From contig NZ_FNFE01000002.1 in assembly GCF_900100335.1 (NCBI RefSeq), forward strand, positions 789,061 through 853,060: DNA of 64,000 nucleotides. Reading direction: 5' to 3'. The position numbers and the translations under genes are program-made. A model generated the notes under the pieces. It was not told where the DNA came from. It did not search any database and was given only the letters and a program-made list of their open reading frames with translations. Below, one piece after another: positions 8,383 through 16,537 of this stretch. This DNA is from Natronorubrum texcoconense. Its GTDB lineage: Archaea > Halobacteriota > Halobacteria > Halobacteriales > Natrialbaceae. The stretch's first letter is position 1. Every line of letters starts with the position of its first letter.

Positions 8383-9641
8383 TCCTCGAGCCCCTCCACG
8401 AACTCGTCGATCGCCCGCTCGGGGCCCGCGACGAACAGTTCGTCGCCCGCCTCGAGTCGCCGTTCGATACCGGGACCGAACACCCAGCCGTGGCGGCGAC
8501 CGCTCGTCTCGCTCCCGTGGCGGCGAATCGCGAGGATCGTCACGGTTCCCGAGGAGACGGCGTCGGCGGTCGAATCGCCGGCTCCCGCCGGCCCGACGGT
8601 GACGCGCCGGATCGCGTACCCGGCCCGCCTGACCAGAGCGAACGCCTCGAACTCGCGACTGGTGCCGCGCGAGCGGACCCGGATCCGCGGCCGATCGGTC
8701 TCGAGCAGTGCTTTGGCGTCTCGGCGGGCGACGGAGACAGTGACGCGGCCGACGCCGCCGGCGCTCGCGGTCGTCGGTTTCGGCTCCGAATCCAGCGCCG
8801 GTGCGTCCTCGCCGCCGTCGGTGACCGCCGTTCCGGACGGTTCGTCCCCAGACTCGTCGGTCACGCTCTCGGCGCGTTCCGCGTCGATTTCGGTTCGCGC
8901 ACTCAGGACCGTCCCGGAAATCGTTCGCTCGCCGGCGCTGACGGTTACCTCGTCCCCCCGGGCCAGCCCCGTCGGGACCAGCGTCGCGAGCGAGACGGCG
9001 CGCTGGCCGTCCGGGACCCGCCGCGAGAGCCCGCCCGACGGCGGCGCCGCGACGATCGTCGCGCGGGCCTGTTCGTCGATCGAAACGTCGACGTCGGCCA
9101 GATCGTGATCCGTCCGCAGGCGTTCCTCGAGGCGGATCTCGAGCTCCGAGAGCGGGATGTCGGCGGGGAGCTTCCACGAGCCGTTCTTCAGCGTTCCGCG
9201 GAGATCCGGCGAAAGCGGGGGGTAGCCCTGCATGTCCCGAATTTCGCCCGCCGGACGGACCGTGACCTGCCCCATCGTGCCGACGAGTTCGACGACGTCG
9301 GCCGAGAGCGTTCGCTGGCGAAGCGAGGTAAAGGAGAGTCGACGCGGGAGTTCGGAACCGAGTTTGTCGCCCTGACTGTGCGCGTAGAGCGCGAGCATGA
9401 GGACGACGAGCACCGCGACCAGCAGCCGCGGCGACTGCGCGATGTCTGGTTCGACGAGACCCAACAGCCCGCCCTGCACGCTGGCGATCGAGAGCGCGAG
9501 GACGACGACACCGAACCCCGGCAGCGTCACGCCCGTAAAGTAGCGGACGAGAAATCCGAGCGAGCCGGCGACGAAGGCGGGAACGATTCCTGTCAGGAGA
9601 CCGAGATAGAGCCCGAGCAGGACTTCGACTGGAAGCGTCAT
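8379..9641 (-). CDS. Membrane-anchored TrkA-C/RCK-C-domain protein, first gene of pair
   Basis: A 420-residue protein starting MTLPVEVLLGLYLGLL, with three hydrophobic segments in the first 90 residues. Soluble repeats resembling RCK C-terminal domains follow (RRVPDGQRAVSLATLVPTGL, GDEVTVSAGERTISGTVLSA), and the C-terminus contains RLEAGDELFVAGPE, the typical closing strand of TrkA-C. A Thr/Glu/Asp-rich linker lies in the middle. It leads a two-gene operon whose promoter side is occupied by the insertion sequence beginning about 10 bases upstream of the start. A frame continuing past the ATG into the IS was rejected. Confidence 0.75.
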   Translation of the reverse strand: MTLPVEVLLGLYLGLLTGIVPAFVAGSLGFLVRYFTGVTLPGFGVVVLALSIASVQGGLLGLVEPDIAQSPRLLVAVLVVLMLALYAHSQGDKLGSELPRRLSFTSLRQRTLSADVVELVGTMGQVTVRPAGEIRDMQGYPPLSPDLRGTLKNGSWKLPADIPLSELEIRLEERLRTDHDLADVDVSIDEQARATIVAAPPSGGLSRRVPDGQRAVSLATLVPTGLARGDEVTVSAGERTISGTVLSARTEIDAERAESVTDESGDEPSGTAVTDGGEDAPALDSEPKPTTASAGGVGRVTVSVARRDAKALLETDRPRIRVRSRGTSREFEAFALVRRAGYAIRRVTVGPAGAGDSTADAVSSGTVTILAIRRHGSETSGRRHGWVFGPGIERRLEAGDELFVAGPERAIDEFVEGLEE

Positions 9642-9659
9642 CTTGCAGTAGCGAGGAAA

Positions 9660-9679
9660 CCCCGTCCCTTGGGGCGGGG
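9660..9679. repeat. Left-end hairpin of the IS element
   Basis: Inverted repeat CCCCG-n10-CGGGG, flanked by GAGGAAA on one side and AGGAAT on the other. Family knowledge: subterminal hairpins are what TnpA recognises at the ends of IS200/IS605 elements. Confidence 0.6.
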
Positions 9680-9711
9680 AGGAATCGCGTTCGTTCGTGT
9701 CTCGACTCGGC

Positions 9712-9846
9712 CTACAACGGCCCTTCGGTGTCCAACGATCTCGCACCTTGGAGCAACATTCCTTTCCAAGTGAGGCCGTGTGCGTCTTTGATTTCGCTCA
9801 GGCGGTCGTACTCGTCTTGATCGACTTCGATGTTCAGGTTGGGCAT
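9712..9846 (-). CDS. Small ribbon-helix-helix-like protein divergent from tnpB (44 aa)
   Basis: This short ORF begins MPNLNIEVDQDEYDRLSEI and ends SLDTEGPL followed by TAG. The pattern is one beta strand (NLNIEVD), a charged helix (DEYDRLSEIKDAHG), a turn (LTWKG) and a second helix, as expected for an Arc/MetJ-type ribbon-helix-helix DNA-binding protein. It is transcribed away from tnpB, with 61 bases between the start codons. The size, position and acidic composition suggest a regulator of the IS promoter or of TnpB. That role is inferred from position and fold pattern, not from a recognised family function. Confidence 0.6.
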   Translation of the reverse strand: MPNLNIEVDQDEYDRLSEIKDAHGLTWKGMLLQGARSLDTEGPL

Positions 9847-9907
9847 CTATGCACATGATTATCTTTTCATTAGTTTTAACTATTATGCTCTCGTACTTGT
9901 AATCGTG

Positions 9908-11137
9908 ATGACCGCCACGAAAACGCTCGAAGCAACGCTTGCTCCGCCCACCACGGGTAAAGAGCAACGTCTCGAGCGAACGGTGGCGACCTACCGACGT
10001 GCGCTTTCGGACGCCTTCGAGAGTGGCGCAGACACGCAGACGGCGGTCAACGATGTCGTCACGCCGTACACACTCACGTCCTACGCCAAGGACGCGCTCA
10101 AGAACTACGTCCCAAAACTCCGGGATACATATAACGCGTCGGAGTTGGCTGAGGACCACCCGGTTCGGTTCACGAACCGTGGGTTCAGTCTCGACCATTC
10201 CGACGAACGTGCGTACGAATTCTGCTGGCGCGTTCCACAGGCCGGGCATGGCAACGCCTTCTGGATTCCGCTTCGGATCAACCCCGAACAAGAATCGCTC
10301 TGGTTTGACCTGCTCGACGAGAGTGCGACAGTCGGCGAGTTCCGACTGCAACAGCACCGAACGAATTGGGTGCTGCACGTCACCGTCGAGTACGACGTGG
10401 TCGATCCAGAGATTCCGGACGACCCGACTCGAATCGGCTTCGATATCGGCGAGTCCAAGCTGCTGACGGGCTGTGCCTGTCAGAACGATACTCCGACTCA
10501 ACCGTACATCTACGACGGCGGTCGAGCACGAGCACTCCGTAAGGAGATGTACACGACGTTGAAGCGCCTCCAAGAGCGTGACGCCGCTGAGTGGCGCGCC
10601 GATGAACGATTCGACCACTACCAGAACGCCCTGACGGATATCGTCGAGAAGGCGTCTCGAGAAGCCGTCGAGTACGCCGCGTCCTTCGAGGATCCAGTGA
10701 TCGTACTCGAGGATCTGTCGTACATCCGCGAGAATCTGGATTACGGCAAGTACATGAATCGGCGTTTGCACTCGTGGGCGTTTGCCCGCCTCACTGGTCG
10801 CATCGAGGACAAGGCCCTCGAAGCCGGTATCCCGGTCGAGTTCGTGAATCCGCGCTACACATCCCAGACCTGCCACGAGTGCGGTCACATCGGTCGGCGT
10901 GGTTCGCAAGCCGAGTTTCGGTGTACGAAATCGGAGTGTTGGGTCACGGAGTACCAAGCAGATATCAACGCGGCCGCGAACATCGCTGGTCGTTTTGATC
11001 CGTGGGGAGAGAGCGTTCCTTGGAAACCGGAACGCAATGACTCGCCACGGAACGGGAGCCGTTGTGACACGGCCGCAGGACACCGCACGCCGAGTCGGAT
11101 ATCCCGACAAACGACGCTTGCGGTCTTCGAGTCCTGA
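9908..11137 (+). CDS. tnpB: RNA-guided nuclease TnpB of an IS1341-type element
   Basis: A 409-residue protein starting MTATKTLEATLAPP; the ATG at 9908 removes a hydrophobic non-coding extension. The split RuvC nuclease triad is complete: Asp179 in IGFDIGES, Glu268 in VIVLEDLSY and Asp352 in EYQADINAAANIA. The zinc ribbon between the last two has Cys322, Cys325, Cys339 and Cys344. Family knowledge: TnpB is an RNA-guided DNA nuclease that uses an omega RNA from the element's right end and helps keep the IS at its site. Nothing is truncated, so it looks active. Confidence 0.95.
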   Translation: MTATKTLEATLAPPTTGKEQRLERTVATYRRALSDAFESGADTQTAVNDVVTPYTLTSYAKDALKNYVPKLRDTYNASELAEDHPVRFTNRGFSLDHSDERAYEFCWRVPQAGHGNAFWIPLRINPEQESLWFDLLDESATVGEFRLQQHRTNWVLHVTVEYDVVDPEIPDDPTRIGFDIGESKLLTGCACQNDTPTQPYIYDGGRARALRKEMYTTLKRLQERDAAEWRADERFDHYQNALTDIVEKASREAVEYAASFEDPVIVLEDLSYIRENLDYGKYMNRRLHSWAFARLTGRIEDKALEAGIPVEFVNPRYTSQTCHECGHIGRRGSQAEFRCTKSECWVTEYQADINAAANIAGRFDPWGESVPWKPERNDSPRNGSRCDTAAGHRTPSRISRQTTLAVFES

Positions 11138-11203
11138 AACCTCCCTCGACGCGAGGCTTCCCTTGTAGGAAGCCCCGCCGTTTACGGCGGGTGAGGATGT
11201 CAC
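11100..11203 (+). ncRNA. Probable omega RNA (reRNA) region at the IS right end
   Basis: In characterised TnpB elements the guide RNA overlaps the 3' end of tnpB and runs to the right end, with the guide sequence taken from flanking DNA. Here the segment after and within the tnpB end carries two stem-forming blocks: GAGGCTTCCC/GGAAGCC around 11151-11173, and the GC-rich hairpin at 11174-11191. It finishes at about GGATGTCAC. The guide would then be the host sequence from about 11204. Limits are inferred from the family layout. Confidence 0.4.
11174..11191. repeat. Right-end hairpin of the IS element
   Basis: Perfect 7-base stem CCCGCCG/CGGCGGG with loop TTTA, close to the right boundary. It mirrors the GC-rich hairpin at the left end and probably also forms the last stem of the omega RNA. 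Confidence 0.7.
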
Positions 11204-11394
11204 TGGTGGCGACAGGCCCGGGAACAATAAAGGCGTACCGACACCGGGCGTGTGTAGGAGGCAGACCGACGCCGGGAGCGCAGTTTCGCCTCGAGGATCG
11301 TCGCAAATTCGGTCTGATCGAACGCCGAGGCCGCGACCGAGAGCGAAGCCGTCAGGCCGAACGAACTTGACGACGGACGCCGAACACCCGTCAA

Positions 11395-12366
11395 ATGAGT
11401 CGCGACTCCGATCCGACGCCAGTCGCCATCGCCTGCCAGGGCGGTGGCAGTCACACGGCCTTCACCGCCGGCGTTCTCGACCGCCTGCTGAGCGATCCCG
11501 TCCTCGAGCGCGAGATCGATATCGTCGGCTTTAGCGGGACCTCCGGCGGCGCCGTCTGTGCGCTGCTCGCGTGGTACGGCCGTGAACACCCCGATCACGA
11601 GCCGGACGAACTGCTCGCCGACTACTGGGCCGATCTGGCGGCCGAGGGGCCGATCGACCGCACGGCCAACAGCGCGATCCGCTGGACCAGCCAACTCGAG
11701 CGGATGGGCGTTCCGCTTCCCGACGTCAGCCCGTACCACTCCCCGGCCGCCTACTGGGGCAAACGGGAGTTTCTGGACCTGCTCGAGCGCCACGTCGACT
11801 TCGAGGCGATTCCGCAGTTGTTGGACGGGACGGAGCCGGCGCTGTTGATCAGTGCGATCGACGTGCTGACCGGCCAGTTCAAGCTCTTCCGTGAGGACGA
11901 GCTCTCGCCCGAGGCAATCTTAGCCTCGGCCGCGATCCCGTACGCGTTCAAAGCCGTCGAAGTCGACGGCAGCTACTACTGGGACGGGCTGTTCTCCAAG
12001 AACCCGCCGGTCAAAGACTTCGTGACGAATCGCGAGACCCCGGATCCCGACGAGGTCTGGATCGTCAAGATCAATCCGGAGCGGCGAGACCGCGTGCCGA
12101 AATCGTCCGACGGCATCGCCGATCGGCGCAACGAACTTTCCGGGAACAAGTCGCTCAACGCCGAGGTGAGCTTCGTCGAGCACATCAACGACTGGATCGA
12201 GGCGGGCTACCTCCCCGAGAAGTTCACCCACACCGAGATCGAACGAATTCGGTTCGGCCGGTCGGATCTCGGCTGGCGGACGAAACTCGAGCGCAGTCCC
12301 GAGTTCGTCGAGTCGTTGTACGCCGACGGCGAGGACGCGGCCGAAGCGTTCCTCGAGGCCCGATGA
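11395..12366 (+). CDS. Patatin-like phospholipase/esterase
   Basis: A 323-residue patatin domain protein. The oxyanion-hole loop is ACQGGGSHTAF (about 13-23). The nucleophile elbow GTSGG has Ser50, and the Asp of the Ser-Asp dyad is in YYWDGLFSKNPP at about residue 197. These enzymes hydrolyse acyl lipids; haloarchaeal ether lipids lack acyl chains, so the substrate is not obvious. No signal peptide is seen, so it is cytoplasmic or peripheral. It may be cotranscribed with the K+ channel gene 50 bases downstream. Confidence 0.9.
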   Translation: MSRDSDPTPVAIACQGGGSHTAFTAGVLDRLLSDPVLEREIDIVGFSGTSGGAVCALLAWYGREHPDHEPDELLADYWADLAAEGPIDRTANSAIRWTSQLERMGVPLPDVSPYHSPAAYWGKREFLDLLERHVDFEAIPQLLDGTEPALLISAIDVLTGQFKLFREDELSPEAILASAAIPYAFKAVEVDGSYYWDGLFSKNPPVKDFVTNRETPDPDEVWIVKINPERRDRVPKSSDGIADRRNELSGNKSLNAEVSFVEHINDWIEAGYLPEKFTHTEIERIRFGRSDLGWRTKLERSPEFVESLYADGEDAAEAFLEAR

Positions 12367-12416
12367 AACCGTCCGAAGACGGAGCCGTTAACTAACGTCG
12401 CAGCACACCGGTGGGT

Positions 12417-13616
12417 ATGGCTGAGGTCCGAGCGTGGCAAGATCGGCTTCCCGACAACTGGCGACGGATCCTCTCGACCCGGGCAGCCGTCGCGCTCGCG
12501 CTGACCGTCGCGCTGCTCTCGGTTGCGACCGCGATCGTCAACATCGGTACCGACGTCGTCTACGGCCCGCTCGCGCCGTACCTTCCCGACGCCGTCCAGG
12601 ACGCGGCTGGCTTTACCGGCGCGCTCACGGGCTTTCTGATGGTCGGCAGCGCGCTCGCACTGCGCCGCGGACTCCGCGTCGGCTGGTGGGCGACGTTTCT
12701 GCTCCTCCCGCTAACCGCGGCACAGGGGCTCCTCCAGGCGAGTCAGTACTCGCTGCCGCTGATCGTGGTCTCGCTCGTCGCGATGCCGGTGCTCCTCGTC
12801 AGTCGAAAACGGTTCAGGAAGCCGCTCGAGCTCGGGACGACCGAGATCGCAGCCGGATCGGCCCTGCTCGGCGTGCAGCTGTACGGAACCATCGGCGGCT
12901 ACGCCCTTCGAGACCACTTCGAGGGCATCGACAGCATCCTCGACGCCTTCTACTTCACGATAATCACCTCGAGTACGGTCGGCTACGGCGATATCACGCC
13001 GGATCCCGACTCGACCGAAGCGATGCTGTTCACGATGTCCGTCCTCGTCCTCGGCGTGGCCAGTTTCGGTATCGCCGTCGGGGCGCTGGTCGGACCGGCG
13101 ATTCAGGCGCGGATTACGAAAACACTCGGAAAGATGACCGACTCACAGCTCGAACTCCTCGAGGACCACCTTCTCGTCCTCGGCTACGGCGAACTGACGG
13201 AACCGATCGTCGACGAACTCGCGGCCAGCGACCGGGAGTTCGTCGTCGTAACGAACAACCGGGACGTGGCGCCCGCGCTCTCCGATCGAGGAATCCCGGT
13301 GGTCACCGGCGATCCAAGCGACAAGGGACCGCTCCGACGGGCGAAGATCGAGCGCGCGAGGGCGATTCTGGTCGCGACGAATCACGACGCCGAAGACGCG
13401 CTCACGATCCTCACCGCCCACCAACTCGCCCCCGAAACCCGCATCGTCGCCGCCGCAACCGACCGCGAGAACACCGAGAAACTCGAGCGCGCCGGCGCGG
13501 ACGCGGTGATCAGTCCCTCGGTTTTGGGGGGCCACCTGCTGGTCCGATCGGCGCTCGGCAGCGACGACACCGAACTGATCGATCGGATCATCGGCACCAA
13601 CGATAGTAACAACTGA
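12417..13616 (+). CDS. Potassium channel with RCK (TrkA-N) NAD-binding domain
   Basis: A 399-residue protein. Residues 20-240 hold about six hydrophobic segments. The last pair enclose the selectivity filter STVGYGDI (TVGYGD at 187-192), diagnostic of a tetrameric K+ channel. From about 250 a Rossmann-type RCK domain follows (LLVLGYGELTEPI), binding NAD or another ligand to gate the pore. The extra helices before the pore pair suggest a voltage-sensor-like or accessory membrane region. The ATG at 12417 is preferred over a GTG two codons upstream. The gene would help control intracellular K+, central to salt-in osmoadaptation. Confidence 0.92.
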   Translation: MAEVRAWQDRLPDNWRRILSTRAAVALALTVALLSVATAIVNIGTDVVYGPLAPYLPDAVQDAAGFTGALTGFLMVGSALALRRGLRVGWWATFLLLPLTAAQGLLQASQYSLPLIVVSLVAMPVLLVSRKRFRKPLELGTTEIAAGSALLGVQLYGTIGGYALRDHFEGIDSILDAFYFTIITSSTVGYGDITPDPDSTEAMLFTMSVLVLGVASFGIAVGALVGPAIQARITKTLGKMTDSQLELLEDHLLVLGYGELTEPIVDELAASDREFVVVTNNRDVAPALSDRGIPVVTGDPSDKGPLRRAKIERARAILVATNHDAEDALTILTAHQLAPETRIVAAATDRENTEKLERAGADAVISPSVLGGHLLVRSALGSDDTELIDRIIGTNDSNN

Positions 13617-13658
13617 AACGGTTTACAGACCGATCGCATAGCTCGCGGGCCACTACGT

Positions 13659-13701
13659 TCCCCGTTCGCTTTTCCGCGGTTCTCGCTCACTTCGTTCGCT
13701 C
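13659..13701. repeat. Direct repeat copy 1 (43 bases)
   Basis: First of two identical 43-base copies between the K+ channel gene and deoC; the second is at 13717-13759, giving a 58-base period. The unit contains CTCACTTCGTTCGCTC, which can fold on itself. Confidence 0.85.
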
Positions 13702-13716
13702 ACGGGTCGCTTGCGC

Positions 13717-13759
13717 TCCCCGTTCGCTTTTCCGCGGTTCTCGCTCACTTCGTTCGCTC
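13717..13759. repeat. Direct repeat copy 2 (43 bases)
   Basis: Second copy of the repeat at 13659-13701, identical over 43 bases. It lies between the convergent ends of the K+ channel and deoC genes, where it could act in transcription termination or simply be a dispersed genomic repeat. Confidence 0.85.
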
Positions 13760-13855
13760 CGAACCGCGCTCCCGTCCTGCGATCGAGTGTGCAGTGACGT
13801 TCGGTGGCTACTATCGGTTTCAGAACAGTCTCAGTCGGTGACGGAGCGCTCGATC

Positions 13856-14491
13856 CTACTCCGGCGCGCCCTCGAGAATATCGACTCCGCTCGAGGCCCC
13901 GATCCGTTCGGCGCCGGCCTCGAGCATGGCCATCGCTTCGTCGTAGCTGCCGACGCCGCCGCTGGCCTTGACGGGGCGGTACTCGCTCATGAGTTCGACG
14001 TCCGCTATTGTGGCCCCGCCATCCGCAAAGCCAGTAGAGGTCTTGACCATCGACGCGTCGGCCGCGACAGCGGCCTCGCAGGCGCGGTGTTTCTCCTCCT
14101 CGGTCAACAGCGCGGTCTCGATGATCACTTTGACGGGAATCGGCACCGCGGCGACGAGTTCGGCCAGTTCGGCCCTGACGGCGTCGTCGTCGCCCGCCTT
14201 CAGGCGGCCGACGTTGATCACGACGTCGAGTTCGTCCGCGCCGGCCTTCCAGGCGAGGACGCCCTCCCGCCGTTTCACGTCGTGATCGTTCTGCCCGTGG
14301 GGGAAGCCGATCACCGTCGCGAGCGTGACGTCGGGGGCGTAGTCGTCGGCCTCCTCGAGGGCGTACGGCGGAATACAGGCGTTCATGCCGTGTTCTGCCG
14401 CCTCGTCGAGGACGGTTCTGACGTCCGCCATCGTCGTCTCCGGGCCGAGGACGGTGTGATCGATCATCGGCGCGAGTTCGCTGTGGTCCAT
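13856..14491 (-). CDS. deoC: Deoxyribose-phosphate aldolase
   Basis: A 211-residue TIM-barrel aldolase. The Schiff-base Lys is K150 in SMVKTSTGF, the second active-site Lys is K175 in PVKASGGV, and Asp89 in [10 protein letters not shown] completes the catalytic set. It splits 2-deoxyribose 5-phosphate into acetaldehyde and glyceraldehyde 3-phosphate, the end of deoxynucleoside breakdown. It is divergent from the ribose-1,5-bisphosphate isomerase gene (72 bases between start codons), so the two nucleoside-salvage genes may share a control region. A related role as ribulose-1-phosphate aldolase has not been excluded. Confidence 0.93.
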   Translation of the reverse strand: MDHSELAPMIDHTVLGPETTMADVRTVLDEAAEHGMNACIPPYALEEADDYAPDVTLATVIGFPHGQNDHDVKRREGVLAWKAGADELDVVINVGRLKAGDDDAVRAELAELVAAVPIPVKVIIETALLTEEEKHRACEAAVAADASMVKTSTGFADGGATIADVELMSEYRPVKASGGVGSYDEAMAMLEAGAERIGASSGVDILEGAPE

Positions 14492-14563
14492 ACGGAGGGG
14501 CAGTCACCGGATCATCAAAAACCCGCCCGATCACTTTTGACCGCTCGAGTGCAACCGGTTGGC

Positions 14564-15541
14564 ATGGACGACAGTCTGCCTGCCGTCGATCCGGACGTCG
14601 CGGCGACCGCCGCCGACATCGCCGAGATGGAGATTCGCGGCGCGGCGACCATCGCCGACGCGGCTGCCGAGGCGCTCGCGAAACAGGCCGAGCGATCCGA
14701 GGCCGCGAGCCCGAAGGAGTTTCGCCGCCAGCTTCGCGCCGCCGCGAAGACGCTCTACGAGACCCGACCGACCGCAGTGAGTCTGCCGAACGCGCTCCGG
14801 TACGTCCTCCGCGGGATGAGCGGCGAGACCGTCTCGGAGCTGCGGGCGTCGACCATCGCCCGCGCTGAAGAGTTCCAGGTGGATCTGGCCCAGGCCCAGT
14901 CGAAACTCGGCGAGATCGGCTCGAACCGGCTGCGCGACGGCGACGTGGTGATGACCCACTGCCACTCGACGGACGCGCTGTCCTGTCTCGAGGCGGCCGT
15001 CGAGGACGGCAAGGAGATCGAGGCGATCGTCAAGGAGACCCGCCCCAGAAAACAGGGCCACATCACGGCTCGGCAGTTACGCGAGTTGGGGGTACCGGTG
15101 ACGCTGGTCGTCGACAACGCGGCCCGTCGGTATCTCGACAGGGCGGATCACGTGCTCGTCGGCGCGGACAGCATCGCCGCCGACGGCAGCGTGATCAACA
15201 AGGTCGGCACCAGCGGGCTGGCGGTCAACGCCCGCGAGCGCGGCGTGCCGGTGATGGTCGCCGCCCAGACGATCAAGCTGCATCCGGATACGATGACGGG
15301 ACACACCGTCGAGATCGAGATGCGCGCGGAACGCGAAGTCGTCTCGGACGAAGAACGGGCAGATATCGCCGGCGAGCAATCCGACGACGGACTCACCGTC
15401 GAGAACCCCGCCTTCGACGTCACCCCGCCGCGGTACGTCGACGCGATCGTCACCGAGCGCGGACAGTTCCCGCCGGAGAGCATCGTCATCCTGATGCGAG
15501 AGCTGTTCGGCGAGACGACCGGCGAGCCCTGGGCGCCCTGA
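14564..15541 (+). CDS. Ribose-1,5-bisphosphate isomerase
   Basis: A 325-residue member of the eIF2B-alpha/MtnA-like sugar-isomerase family. Cys133 in MTHCHSTD and Asp202 in VGADSI fall at the same positions as the catalytic Cys133 and Asp202 reported for the Thermococcus kodakarensis enzyme. It converts ribose 1,5-bisphosphate to ribulose 1,5-bisphosphate in nucleoside degradation. No Rubisco is visible here; in haloarchaea a Rubisco-independent branch has been described. A translation initiation factor (aIF2B) label would be a common misannotation. Start: ATG at 14564 (MDDSLPAVDP). Confidence 0.92.
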   Translation: MDDSLPAVDPDVAATAADIAEMEIRGAATIADAAAEALAKQAERSEAASPKEFRRQLRAAAKTLYETRPTAVSLPNALRYVLRGMSGETVSELRASTIARAEEFQVDLAQAQSKLGEIGSNRLRDGDVVMTHCHSTDALSCLEAAVEDGKEIEAIVKETRPRKQGHITARQLRELGVPVTLVVDNAARRYLDRADHVLVGADSIAADGSVINKVGTSGLAVNARERGVPVMVAAQTIKLHPDTMTGHTVEIEMRAEREVVSDEERADIAGEQSDDGLTVENPAFDVTPPRYVDAIVTERGQFPPESIVILMRELFGETTGEPWAP

Positions 15542-15678
15542 ACGACGGCCGTCGACCGCCGTCAGCGACGAGCGATGACGGACCAGACCGAGACGCGAGT
15601 ACTGCACCGAAGCTGTCTCGTCCGAGCGAATAATTGACAACCGGAAAGTGTTAGTCGCTGGTGTGTGCCACTACCCAT

Positions 15679-16500
15679 ATGGTATTACCCGAGGGGTTCG
15701 TGCTCCCGCCGTGGTACCTCCTCGTTCCGATTCTCGTGGTACTGGCAGGGGTCATCGCACTGCTGTGGGCACTCGAGCCACCGGTAACCGATCAGACGGT
15801 GCTGGCGTTCGTCCCGTGGATGATGTTCGGCTCGGCCCTGCACGTTCTTCACCGGCTCGAGGCGTATCCGGACCAGTTCGAAACGCTGTTCGCGACGCCA
15901 ACGGTCTATCTCGTGACGGCGATCATCGCCGGCGGCAGCTGGATCGTCGGGATCTTCCTCTACGCGGGCGGGTTGCAGTCGACGATCGAGCGGTTCGTGG
16001 GCGTCGCCGGAACCGCGTTCTTCACCGTCTTCACGATGGTCATCCTCAACATCGGCTGGGAGGAGGGGACGTTCGAACTGTTCTGGCCCGTCATCAGCGT
16101 CGTCGTCGCCGGAATCGTCACCGCGGTCGCCTGGATCGCGCTCAGTCTCTGGTTCACCGACGTCGCCGCGACGACGAGTGCCACCGGCGCGCTCGTCGTC
16201 TTCGGACACGCCTTAGACGGCGTCTCGACGGCTATCGGCTACGACGTCCTCGGCGCGGCCGAAGACGTCCCGCTCTCGCGGCTGATCCTCGAAGCCGGCG
16301 AGTCGCTGCCGACCGCCGAGTACGTCGGCGCGGGCTGGCTGTTCATTCTCGTGAAGGTCGTCCTGGCGCTCGTGATCGTCGGACTGTTCAAAGAGTACGT
16401 CGAGGAGCGGCCACAGCAGGCGCGAACGATTCTCGCGCTGGTCGCTGCGGTCGGACTCGGCCCGGGCGTTCACAACGTCCTGCAGTTTATCGTCACCTAG
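15679..16500 (+). CDS. DUF63 family multi-spanning membrane protein
   Basis: A 273-residue protein with about eight hydrophobic segments spread over its length and the pattern WMMFGSALHVLHRLE, which I recognise from archaeal DUF63 proteins. The function of the family is unknown. It lies between two nucleoside-degradation genes on the same strand (137 bases after the isomerase, 37 before the PfkB kinase), which may be chance or may mean a transport role. A seven-T run just after its stop may end its transcript before the kinase gene. ATG 15679 is preferred over the upstream GTG at 15661. Confidence 0.85.
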   Translation: MVLPEGFVLPPWYLLVPILVVLAGVIALLWALEPPVTDQTVLAFVPWMMFGSALHVLHRLEAYPDQFETLFATPTVYLVTAIIAGGSWIVGIFLYAGGLQSTIERFVGVAGTAFFTVFTMVILNIGWEEGTFELFWPVISVVVAGIVTAVAWIALSLWFTDVAATTSATGALVVFGHALDGVSTAIGYDVLGAAEDVPLSRLILEAGESLPTAEYVGAGWLFILVKVVLALVIVGLFKEYVEERPQQARTILALVAAVGLGPGVHNVLQFIVT

Positions 16501-16509
16501 ATTTTTTTC
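16501..16509 (+). terminator. T-tract after the DUF63 gene
   Basis: Seven consecutive T residues directly after the stop codon, followed by CGG. Archaeal transcription often stops at T runs without a hairpin. This would separate the DUF63 transcript from the kinase gene 30 bases later, though it could also be read through. Confidence 0.35.
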
Positions 16510-16537
16510 GGACGGCCCCGTCTTCTCGCTCGTATCG

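Larger units (their letters stand above)
9650..11203 (+). mobile_element. IS1341-type insertion sequence (IS200/IS605 family, TnpB only)
   Basis: The element consists of one tnpB gene, a divergent 44-residue ORF and a hairpin at each end. The left hairpin at 9660-9679 has CCCCG/CGGGG arms. The right hairpin at 11174-11191 has CCCGCCG/CGGCGGG arms around TTTA, with GTGAGGATGTCAC just outside. No tnpA (Y1 transposase) is present, so it would need TnpA supplied in trans to move. The outer limits are estimated from the hairpins and could be off by 10-20 bases. The left end lies directly upstream of the TrkA-C-like operon and the right end about 190 bases before the patatin gene. Confidence 0.8.

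Noticed and set aside
8383..9177. In-frame extension of the second TrkA-C-like gene over the first
   Set aside because: The extended product is Arg-rich and lies out of frame over a better gene. The ATGA overlap at 8379-8382 gives a normal start.
14564..15541. Annotation as translation initiation factor aIF2B
   Set aside because: The Cys133 and Asp202 catalytic residues and the nucleoside-degradation neighbours point to ribose-1,5-bisphosphate isomerase.
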